From positions 1-15,633 of the forward strand of contig CAZMNF010000044.1 of assembly GCA_964567595.1 (NCBI GenBank): a DNA stretch of 15,633 bases. The letters are read 5' to 3'. The stretch's first letter is position 1, and every line of letters begins with the position of its first letter. This DNA comes from CAZMNF01 sp964567595. GTDB taxonomy: Bacteria; Bipolaricaulota; Bipolaricaulia; RBG-16-55-9. Under the pieces are notes generated by a model, which was not told the DNA's origin, searched no databases, and was given only the letters and a program-made list of their open reading frames with translations. Shown in pieces: positions 6,122 through 12,360 of this stretch. A program made the position numbers and the translations under genes.

Positions 6122-6906
6122 GGCGTCCCCACGCCCTGGCGCGGACCGCAAGGCTGAACCCAGAGGCCGTCCGGCTCGTCCCGAATCCGCACGTTGACCT
6201 CCCAGACGTCGCCGATGAGCGCTTCGGTCAACACCTGCCGCGACGGGCCCGAGGCGACGAGGTATCCGTCCTGGAGCACGGCGACTCGATCGGCGTAGCG
6301 CAGCGCCAGGTTGAGATCGTGGATGGCGACAACCACGGTCAGCCCGCCGTCCGCCAACGATCGGGCCAGGCCGAGAATCTCGATCTGATGTCGCAGGTCG
6401 AGATGAGCCGTCGGCTCGTCCAAAAGCAGTATCTCGGGTTCTTGGGCCAAGGCGAGGGCCAGGAACGCCCGCTGCGCTTCGCCGCCACTCAGCTCGCGGA
6501 CCGGCCGGTCGACGAGGGGGGCTAGGCAGGTCGAGGCAATGGCCGCTTGGACGGCGGTCTCGTCGGATTGGCGCCAGCGCGTCATCCGGCCGCGATAGGG
6601 AACTCGGCCCCACTCGACGAGTTCGCGGACGGTGAAGTCGAAGCCGAGGCCGTGGTCCTGTTCCAGCGCGGCAATCCGTCGGGCGAGATCGTTGGGCGAG
6701 AGACGGGCCACCTCGTCGCCGTCGACGTAGACGGCTCCATGCTGGGGCGAGAGCACGCCGGAGATCGTCTTGAGCAGCGTCGACTTGCCGCTTCCGTTGG
6801 GCCCGAGGACGGTCAATATCTCCCCCGGGTGGACGTCGAAGTCGACGTCGGTCAACGTCGGGGTTCCGTTGTAGGCAAAGCTGACGTGATCGATCGAGAC
6901 CCTCAT
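6118..6906 (-). CDS. btuD: ABC transporter ATPase, BtuD/FecE type
   Basis: Protein of 262 aa with a complete ABC nucleotide-binding domain: Walker A GPNGSGKST (35-43), Q-loop near Q83, signature LSGGEAQ (139-145), Walker B ILLLDEPT (159-166), D-loop AHLD, and switch H196 in AIHDLNLALRY. The sequence style (LARRIAALEQDHGLGFDFTVRELVEWGRVPYRG) is that of the B12/siderophore/haem importer class. It would power the adjacent permease. GGAGG lies 9 nt before the ATG; the start overlaps the permease stop as ATGA. The gene name rests on context with an adenosyltransferase and a BtuF-like protein. A haem or siderophore importer would look similar in this protein alone. Confidence 0.9.
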   Translation of the reverse strand: MRVSIDHVSFAYNGTPTLTDVDFDVHPGEILTVLGPNGSGKSTLLKTISGVLSPQHGAVYVDGDEVARLSPNDLARRIAALEQDHGLGFDFTVRELVEWGRVPYRGRMTRWRQSDETAVQAAIASTCLAPLVDRPVRELSGGEAQRAFLALALAQEPEILLLDEPTAHLDLRHQIEILGLARSLADGGLTVVVAIHDLNLALRYADRVAVLQDGYLVASGPSRQVLTEALIGDVWEVNVRIRDEPDGLWVQPCGPRQGVGTP

Positions 6907-7979
6907 CCCATCTCGCCTCCGCGGCGACTCAACAGCAGATAGAGGAAGAACGGCGCCCCCACGCCCGCGGTCAGGATGCCGACGGGAAGCTCCATCGGCG
7001 CCATGACGGTCCGGGCGGCGGTGTCGGCGACCATGAGAAAGATCGCGCCGCCGAGCGCCGAGGCGGGCAACAGGATCCGGTGGTCGGGACCGACCATTAG
7101 GCGCAGCGCGTGCGGCGTAATCAGCCCGACGAAGCCGATCGTCCCGGCCGATGCCACGGCCGCGCCCGTCAAGATGGTGATGGCGATCAACAAGCCGCGC
7201 TTGAGGCGCTCGGGCGAGATGCCCAGGTGGCGCGCTCCCTCGTCGCCGAGCGACAGCACGTTCAGATCGCGCGCGAACGCCCAGACGGCCGCCGAGCCCA
7301 GCAGCACGACAGGGCCGAGCCAGACCAGGTGCTCCCAGCGCGCGCGGCCGAGGCCGCCCATGATCCAGAACACGATCTCCGACATCTGCCGGCCGCTCAG
7401 CACGACCATGAAGCTCGTGAACGCGGAGAAGAGCGCGGACAGGGCGACGCCCGCCAAGATGAGCGTCATCGTCGAGGCGCCCCGCCGCGCGGCCAGCTGG
7501 TAGACGGCCACGACCGCCAATGCGCCGCCGGCGAACGATCCGACGGGCAGCGCCGCGCCGCCCAATTCGCCGTAAAGCCCCAGGACGATGACGAGCGCGG
7601 CCCCGGCGCTCGCGCCGCCCGCAACGCCGAGCAGATAGGGGCTGGCCAGTGGATTGCGGAAGATCCCCTGCATGACGCCGCCGGAGACCGCGAGGGCCAT
7701 GCCGACGAGCGCGGCCGCGATCGCCCGCGGCAGGCGGAGGTCGCCCACGATGCGCGCATGGGTCGCCACCGCCTCGCTGGATTCGACGAGCCCGAGCTGC
7801 TCAAGCAAGATCACCAGCGTGTCGCGGAGGGGGACGGTCACGGGCCCGATGGCCACAGCGACGACGAGGATCCCCAGCGTAACAAGGGTGAGAAGGGGCA
7901 GCACAGCCCGGGCGTTCGGCCGCTGGACGCTGCTCGATGGGCTCGTCGTTGCGCGATGGCCGGTTGCGGCGATGGTCAA
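6903..7979 (-). CDS. btuC: ABC transporter permease, BtuC/FecCD type
   Basis: Protein of 358 aa, rich in hydrophobic helices (roughly nine to ten), with family blocks GGVMQGIFRNPLASPYLLG (about 100-118), the coupling-region GLITPHALRLMVGPDHR, and the C-terminal PVGILTAGVGAPFFLYLL. It forms the membrane channel of a type II importer together with the BtuD-like ATPase. The first possible start is TTG 7979, overlapping the preceding stop as TTGA; GGAGG ends only 1 nt before it, which is too close for a normal Shine-Dalgarno site. A GTG within RAVLPLL, about 26 codons later, would start just before the first helix. The N-terminus is therefore uncertain. Confidence 0.9.
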   Translation of the reverse strand: MTIAATGHRATTSPSSSVQRPNARAVLPLLTLVTLGILVVAVAIGPVTVPLRDTLVILLEQLGLVESSEAVATHARIVGDLRLPRAIAAALVGMALAVSGGVMQGIFRNPLASPYLLGVAGGASAGAALVIVLGLYGELGGAALPVGSFAGGALAVVAVYQLAARRGASTMTLILAGVALSALFSAFTSFMVVLSGRQMSEIVFWIMGGLGRARWEHLVWLGPVVLLGSAAVWAFARDLNVLSLGDEGARHLGISPERLKRGLLIAITILTGAAVASAGTIGFVGLITPHALRLMVGPDHRILLPASALGGAIFLMVADTAARTVMAPMELPVGILTAGVGAPFFLYLLLSRRGGEMG

Positions 7980-8911
7980 TCCTCCGCCCCAGGCTCCTCA
8001 GTCTCCTCGGTCTCGCCGAACGCCTCCGGATGGAGGTGCTCCGCCATCTGGCGCAACGCGTCGGCCACTCGGGTGGAGGTGATCGTGCTGGCCTCGATGC
8101 CGAAGACCTGATCGTTCGCGATGGCGGTCACGTCGGAGAGGCGCTCGTTGCTCGTGAGCTCGTCGATCTGGTTCGGGTCCGTAAAGATGACCTCGGGATC
8201 GCGCGCCACGACGGCCTCCAGGCTAACTTGGGAGACGCCGCTCACCTCGGCGAACACGTTCTCCGCGCCGGCGCGGGCGAGCAGCTTGCCCTGCATGGAA
8301 TCCGATCCGCCGGCAAAGGGCGGCTCCTCCGGCGAGGCGAACAGGAACGCAGCCTGCGGGCGATCCAGGGTGAGCACGCGGCTCTCGATCTCGGTCATCT
8401 CCGCGCCGATCTGGCCCACGAGCAGCTCGGCGTTCACGGATCGATCCATGACGAGGCCGATGGTTCGGATCATGTCGAAAATCGCCGGCACGCTGGAGAT
8501 GAATTGTCGCGGCGTGACGACCGTCAGCCCGGCCGACTCCAGCCGATCGCGCACGTCGCGGATCGCGCCGAAGACGACGTCGGGGTCGAGCTCGACGATC
8601 CGCTCCACGTTGGGGCTGGGAAATGACGGCCCGACCCGCTCGACGCCTTCGACCTCGGGCGGGTTGTTCGGCGATTCCGTGACGCCCACCAGCGCGTCGG
8701 TGGCGCCAATGTCGACGAGGATTTCGGTGTACAGCGGCGTCGCTGCCACGACGACGCGCTCGGGCGTCTCCTCGATGACGATCTCCTCGCCGCGGTCGTC
8801 GACGACCACGACGTTGGTATCCGCGGCGCCGTCGTTGGCGAGCCCGCCCAAGACGAGCGCCCCCAGGACGAGGGCCAGGCCGAGCCAACGGGTGAGCGAA
8901 CGTTCCATCAT
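7976..8911 (-). CDS. btuF: Exported BtuF/FecB-like substrate-binding protein
   Basis: Protein of 311 aa. The N-terminus MMERSLTRWLGLALVLGALVLGG is a signal sequence or uncleaved anchor ending near residue 24-30. No lipobox cysteine is present, and the whole protein appears to lack cysteine, so it is not a lipoprotein. The mature part is a periplasmic-binding protein of the B12/iron-chelate class: RVVVAATPLYTEILVDIGATDALVGVTES, then IVELDPDVVFG. The acidic C-terminal tail (ETEETEEPGAED) is unusual. It overlaps the regulator upstream (ATGATGA) and the permease downstream. AGGAG lies 10 nt before the first ATG (8911); the second ATG (8908) is equally possible. It should capture the ligand outside the membrane for the adjacent permease. 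Confidence 0.88.
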   Translation of the reverse strand: MMERSLTRWLGLALVLGALVLGGLANDGAADTNVVVVDDRGEEIVIEETPERVVVAATPLYTEILVDIGATDALVGVTESPNNPPEVEGVERVGPSFPSPNVERIVELDPDVVFGAIRDVRDRLESAGLTVVTPRQFISSVPAIFDMIRTIGLVMDRSVNAELLVGQIGAEMTEIESRVLTLDRPQAAFLFASPEEPPFAGGSDSMQGKLLARAGAENVFAEVSGVSQVSLEAVVARDPEVIFTDPNQIDELTSNERLSDVTAIANDQVFGIEASTITSTRVADALRQMAEHLHPEAFGETEETEEPGAED

Positions 8912-9510
8912 GGGTGATCAGCTCCTTGCTGATTTGTTGGGTCAGGGGGAATGAGCTCCACGATCACTCGCCAGAGCGCGCGGCGGGCCACCCGCGCCGT
9001 TGCGCCGAAGGTCACGATCAGCCCGGTCCCGGCACGGTCCCGGGCGACTTCGGCGATGTGGGCGGCATCGACAGGGTCGCGCTCCGCCAAGGGCCGGTCG
9101 TCGTCGTTGAGCGCCCACTGCCCGTCGCGGTTGACGAGCAGCAGCGCTCCGGGCGCGCCTTCACGGACGGCCGAGTCGCGCAGCCGAAGGGTTGTCGGGA
9201 GGTCGGCTTCGGCGCTGTCCACCAGGGCTGCGGCCTGGTGGCCGCCCAGCGAGAGCCCGTCAAGCGCAATCTCCGGCACCGGCGAGACGCGCTCGACGAC
9301 GGGGCCGAAAAACGCCCAGCCCTCGGCCGTGAGGCTCGTCCCGGCTTTGTCCATCTTGACGTAGCCTGCCTCACGCAGCTTGCTCAGATGCGTCCGCACG
9401 GTGCTTTCCGTGATGCCGGTCTGGCGGACGAGCGTCCGGCGCCCGAGCGCCCGGCCGTCGAGCGCATGCGCGATCTGATACGCCGTCGGCAGGTGGCCGA
9501 GATCCGACAA
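8908..9510 (-). CDS. Winged-helix transcriptional regulator, first gene of the corrinoid operon
   Basis: Protein of 200 aa. Residues about 10-65 form a winged helix-turn-helix (LGRRTLVRQTGITESTVRTHLSKLREAGYVKMDKAGTSLT, given here in pieces as recognition helix ESTVRTHLSKL and wing KMDKAGTSLTAEG). The C-terminal part (about 80-190) has no motif I can name with confidence. Its layout resembles the small HTH plus DUF4443 proteins known mainly from archaea, and may bind an effector. The start is TTG 9510, preceded by a run of G residues 5 nt away that can pair with the anti-Shine-Dalgarno sequence. Being the first gene behind a perfect palindrome at 9529-9551, it probably regulates its own operon, perhaps in response to a corrinoid. 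Effector and sign of control are unknown. Confidence 0.78.
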   Translation of the reverse strand: MSDLGHLPTAYQIAHALDGRALGRRTLVRQTGITESTVRTHLSKLREAGYVKMDKAGTSLTAEGWAFFGPVVERVSPVPEIALDGLSLGGHQAAALVDSAEADLPTTLRLRDSAVREGAPGALLLVNRDGQWALNDDDRPLAERDPVDAAHIAEVARDRAGTGLIVTFGATARVARRALWRVIVELIPPDPTNQQGADHP

Positions 9511-9528
9511 TTGATCCCCCCGGTCTTG

Positions 9529-9551
9529 GGGTGGGATAGTTTATCCCACCC
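9529..9551. promoter_or_regulatory. Perfect inverted repeat, candidate operator of the corrinoid operon
   Basis: Ten-base arms GGGTGGGATA and TATCCCACCC pair perfectly around a 3-nt spacer GTT. The centre is at 9540. It lies just downstream of the -10 box, at about +8 to +30 of the predicted transcript, and ends 18 nt before the TTG start of the regulator gene. A bound dimeric winged-helix protein here would block transcription. I noticed no second copy in the window. Confidence 0.7.
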
Positions 9552-9564
9552 TGATCTATTTCGT

Positions 9565-9594
9565 ATGCTAATCCGTCGACATCAACGATGTCAA
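9565..9594 (-). promoter_or_regulatory. Sigma70-like promoter of the eight-gene corrinoid operon
   Basis: On the minus strand the -35 box is a perfect TTGACA (9594-9589) and the -10 box is TAGCAT (9570-9565, four of six), with an 18-nt spacer. Transcription should begin near 9558. This is the only promoter I can support for the run of eight genes down to coaD, whose junctions are all overlaps or gaps of 5 bp or less. Confidence 0.65.
9578..9592. repeat. Second small inverted repeat, between the -35 and -10 boxes
   Basis: Arms GACATC and GATGTC pair perfectly around a 3-nt spacer (AAC on plus, GTT on minus). It covers part of the -35 box and the promoter spacer. The minus-strand spacer trinucleotide is the same as in the 9529-9551 palindrome, but the arms differ, so it could be a site for another regulator or chance. 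Confidence 0.35.
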
Positions 9595-9629
9595 TGAGCG
9601 GGGTCATCTTGGCGGATGACCCCGCTCAT
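9594..9629 (-). terminator. Strong hairpin downstream of the P5C dehydrogenase gene
   Basis: Perfect 15-bp stem (9594-9608 with 9615-9629) with a 6-nt loop; the plus-strand arms are ATGAGCGGGGTCATC and its complement. It lies 53 nt after the stop of the gene at 9682-11316 and no other gene reads toward it, so it is probably that gene's terminator or 3'-end stabiliser. No U-run follows in either direction, so intrinsic termination is not assured. The stem ends exactly where the -35 box of the next operon begins. Confidence 0.6.
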
Positions 9630-9660
9630 CCTGAAGGTGCGGCGGAGATGGGTCAGCGTC

Positions 9661-9680
9661 TAGCGCTCGCTTAGCGCTCG
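9661..9680. repeat. Short tandem direct repeat just after the P5C dehydrogenase stop
   Basis: TAGCGCTCG occurs at 9661-9669 and again at 9672-9680, an 11-bp period. Each unit contains the palindrome AGCGCT. The role is unknown; it lies in the 3' untranslated region and may be chance. Confidence 0.35.
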
Positions 9681-9681
9681 G

Positions 9682-11316
9682 TCAAGCCTTACCGCCCATG
9701 AACGGATATGGCCAGTCGCGGGCTTGGACGCGCGTCTCTTTGATCGAGCGCGGGTTCATCCAGCGAATTAGGTGGGTCCAGAAGCCGGTCTTGTCGTTGG
9801 TGCCCGAGTGGCGCGCGCCGCCGAACGGCTGTCGGCCGGGGATGGACCCCGTCGGCTTGTCGTTGATGTAGAAGTTGCCGGCGGCGTGCTTGAGCCGCTC
9901 CTCAGCCCGGACGATCGCGTCCCGGTCACGGGCGAAGATCGAGCCCGTCAGGCTGTACGACGACGTCGTGTCGCAGAGGTCGAGCGTTTCCTCGTACTCG
10001 TCGTCCGGGTAGACGTAGACGGTCAGCAGGGGGCCGAAGTCCTCCTCGGCCATCAGCTTGCCCTTCGGGTTGTGCGCGCGGATCACCGTCGGCTGGACAA
10101 ACCAGCCCTCGGAGCTGTCGTAGTTGCCGCCGCAGATGATCTCGTACTCGTCGGGATGGGCCTTCGCCGTCTCGATGTAGCCGGTGATCTTCTCAAACGC
10201 TTCCCCGTCGATGACCGCGCCCATGAAGTTGTTCAGGTTCTCCGTGGGGCCCGTCGTGACCTTCGGGACTTCCTGCTGGAGATAATCCTGGAAGTCGCTC
10301 CAGTGGCTCTCCGGCACGTACATCCGGGAAGCGGCCGAGCATTTCTGCCCTTGGTAGCCGAACGCGCCGCGGATCGTGCTAGCGCCGTATTCCGCGATGG
10401 ATGCGGACGGATGGACGAAAATGAAGTCCTTACCACCGGCCTCGCCGACGATGCGTGGGAACGACTTGTACTTCGGGAGGTTATCTGAAATCTTGCGCCA
10501 GAGCTTAACGAGCGTTTCGTAGCTGCCGGTAAAGCTCAGTCCGGCTAAGTCCGGGTGCTCGAAAACGACATCGCTGCGGTCCTCAGGGAACGGCACAAAG
10601 TTGATCACGCCGTCGGGGAGGCCCGCCTCCTGGAGCACCTGCATGACCTTGTAGTTGATGTGGATGACCTGCGGCGAGGGCTTCCAAAGCGCGACGTTGC
10701 CCACCACAGCCGCGGCCGAGGGCAGGTTGGCGCCGATGGCGAGGAAGTTGAACGGCGGCGCGGCGAAGACGAACCCTTCCAAGGGGCGCCACTCGACCCG
10801 ATTGAACTCGTTCGGAACGTGCTTCGGCTGGCTTTCTAAAATTTCCTTCATGTAGTAGGCGTTGAAGCGCCAGAAGTCGACGAGCTCCCCGAGGTCAATC
10901 TCGGCCTCCAGCGGGTTCTTGGACTGGTTGAGCATCGAGGCGGCAATCAGTTCCGTGCGTCGCGGCCCCGCCGCGAGATCAGCCGCTCGATAGAAGACCG
11001 CGGCTCGATCGTAGGGATCGAGGTCTGCCCAGGCTTCCTTGGCCGCCAGGGACGACTCAATGGCCCGCTCCAGTTCGGCTTCCGAGGCCTGATGGGAGCG
11101 GGCCAGCAGCATGTCATGATCGTGCGGGGAGCGGACCTCGAAGACCTCGTCGGTTTTGAGGCATTCGCCGCCGATGATGAGCGGGATCTCCACGGTCTCC
11201 TGCTTCTGTCGGTCCAGCTCCTGGAGAAGTTCGTCGCGCTCGGGCGTGTCCGGCGCGTAGGCGACGGCCTTGTCCATTTCGTTCTCCGGAATGTCGGGAA
11301 CCCAGGTCGTGGCCAT
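9682..11316 (-). CDS. pruA: L-glutamate gamma-semialdehyde (1-pyrroline-5-carboxylate) dehydrogenase
   Basis: Protein of 544 aa that oxidises P5C/glutamate semialdehyde to glutamate with NAD+, the second step of proline catabolism. It is an aldehyde dehydrogenase with catalytic C326 in GQKCSAASRMYVP and general base E292 in VGEAGGKD; the GGKD form marks the P5C dehydrogenase branch. The nucleotide-binding loop FTGSYETL and the C-terminal AAGNFYINDKPTGSIPGRQPFGGARHSGTND (in pieces: NFYINDKPTG, PFGGARHSGTND) closely resemble mitochondrial ALDH4A1. There is no fused PutA domain and no proline dehydrogenase gene nearby. I chose ATG 11316, which has GGAGGT 9 nt upstream; a TTG at 11334 overlaps that Shine-Dalgarno site and is unlikely. 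It is a single-gene unit divergent from the ferredoxin-cyclase gene. Confidence 0.95.
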   Translation of the reverse strand: MATTWVPDIPENEMDKAVAYAPDTPERDELLQELDRQKQETVEIPLIIGGECLKTDEVFEVRSPHDHDMLLARSHQASEAELERAIESSLAAKEAWADLDPYDRAAVFYRAADLAAGPRRTELIAASMLNQSKNPLEAEIDLGELVDFWRFNAYYMKEILESQPKHVPNEFNRVEWRPLEGFVFAAPPFNFLAIGANLPSAAAVVGNVALWKPSPQVIHINYKVMQVLQEAGLPDGVINFVPFPEDRSDVVFEHPDLAGLSFTGSYETLVKLWRKISDNLPKYKSFPRIVGEAGGKDFIFVHPSASIAEYGASTIRGAFGYQGQKCSAASRMYVPESHWSDFQDYLQQEVPKVTTGPTENLNNFMGAVIDGEAFEKITGYIETAKAHPDEYEIICGGNYDSSEGWFVQPTVIRAHNPKGKLMAEEDFGPLLTVYVYPDDEYEETLDLCDTTSSYSLTGSIFARDRDAIVRAEERLKHAAGNFYINDKPTGSIPGRQPFGGARHSGTNDKTGFWTHLIRWMNPRSIKETRVQARDWPYPFMGGKA

Positions 11317-11386
11317 GGACGGCTCACCTCCCAAGCGAGACTAACAGATCGCCCAATCCCGAGCAATGCCGGGAATCATCCCGAAA

Positions 11387-11415
11387 TTGACGCCTTTCAT
11401 CGGGCGGCCTAGGAT
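11387..11415 (+). promoter_or_regulatory. Promoter giving a probably leaderless mRNA for the ferredoxin-cyclase gene
   Basis: TTGACG (11387-11392; five of six) and TAGGAT (11410-11415; four of six) are separated by exactly 17 nt. The -10 box ends 12 nt before the ATG at 11428, so the transcript should start about 6 nt before or at the start codon. No Shine-Dalgarno site lies at a usual distance. No promoter of similar quality was seen for the divergent gene. Confidence 0.55.
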
Positions 11416-11427
11416 GGCCTCGGACGC

Positions 11428-12360
11428 ATGGCCAAGCTTCACGTTCGCCCCGACGAGACAGTCGTTCAATTGGGTACGGACGAGACGATCCTCGACGCTT
11501 CACTGGGCGCGGGGATTCCGCACACCCACGTCTGCGGCGGCCAGGCCCGTTGTTCGACGTGCCGCGTGTTGGTGCTTGACGGCCTCGAGTGTTGCCCGCC
11601 GCGCAACGAGCGCGAGGCCCGCATCGCCGACCAGCTCAACTTCGGACCGGAGCTCCGCCTCGCCTGTCAGACCGTGCCGACCTGTGACGTCACCGTCCGT
11701 CGCTTGGTCCTCGACCCGGTCGACACCGAGCTGGCGGATCAGCTGAACGCACGAGGCGCTGCTGAGGCCGTCGGCCAGGAACGCGAGATCGCCGTGGTGT
11801 TTGCCGACCTACGCGACTTCACGTCGTTCTCCGAGCGGCTCCTGCCCTACGACGTCATCCATCTGCTCAACCGCTATTTCTACGAGATGGGACGAGCGAC
11901 CCGACGCCACGACGGACGCATTGCCTCGCTGACTGGCGATGGCCTGATGGCGATCTTTGACGTCGAGGACGCACCGGCAGCTGCGGATCGGGCGGTCTCA
12001 GCGGCACTGTCCATGCAGGCGGCGCTGGACGAGTTGAACCCGTATGTCGCGTCGCTGTACGGGCGAACGCTACGCATGGGGATCGGGGTCCACTACGGCC
12101 CCGCCATCGTCGGGGCGCTCGGCGTCGGCGAGGAGCGGACGATGACCGCCATTGGGGATACCGTCAACACGGCCAGTCGGATCGAGGGGGCGACGAAAGA
12201 TCTGAACGCCGGGATCTTGATGTCGGAGCCCGCGTTTCGTCAGTTGACGCTTGAGATCCGCACAGAACGCCACACGGGTATCCGTCTGTCAGGGAAGGGC
12301 GATGGGCACGTTCTGTATGAGATCGTTCGTCACTCGGATGGCGACGACGAGAACGGGTGA
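11428..12360 (+). CDS. [2Fe-2S] ferredoxin-class III nucleotidyl cyclase fusion
   Basis: Protein of 310 aa, soluble. Residues 1-95 form a plant-type ferredoxin domain with the cluster motif CX5CX2C (C36, C42, C45) and the distant fourth ligand C80 in RLACQT. Residues about 117-300 are a class III adenylate/guanylate cyclase catalytic domain. Metal-binding aspartates are D127 (FADLRDFT) and D171 (TGDGLMAIF), and the transition-state block GDTVNTASR supplies Asn and Arg. The usual adenine-recognising Lys three residues before GD is Ser (S167 in ASLTGDG), so ATP versus GTP preference is open. The ferredoxin domain could sense redox or iron state and control cyclase activity. The gene appears leaderless. 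Its last 31 bp overlap the end of the convergent cyclase gene at 12330. Confidence 0.93.
   Translation: MAKLHVRPDETVVQLGTDETILDASLGAGIPHTHVCGGQARCSTCRVLVLDGLECCPPRNEREARIADQLNFGPELRLACQTVPTCDVTVRRLVLDPVDTELADQLNARGAAEAVGQEREIAVVFADLRDFTSFSERLLPYDVIHLLNRYFYEMGRATRRHDGRIASLTGDGLMAIFDVEDAPAAADRAVSAALSMQAALDELNPYVASLYGRTLRMGIGVHYGPAIVGALGVGEERTMTAIGDTVNTASRIEGATKDLNAGILMSEPAFRQLTLEIRTERHTGIRLSGKGDGHVLYEIVRHSDGDDENG

Noticed and set aside
6118..8911. Iron-siderophore or haem importer instead of B12
   Set aside because: The ABC proteins alone would allow it, but the tight coupling to a BtuF-like protein and cob(I)alamin adenosyltransferase makes corrinoid the better call; not excluded.
9511..9681. 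Cobalamin riboswitch ahead of the B12 operon
   Set aside because: The predicted leader is only about 48 nt and occupied by the palindrome; the conserved riboswitch core elements are not seen by eye in the gap. A covariance search would settle it.
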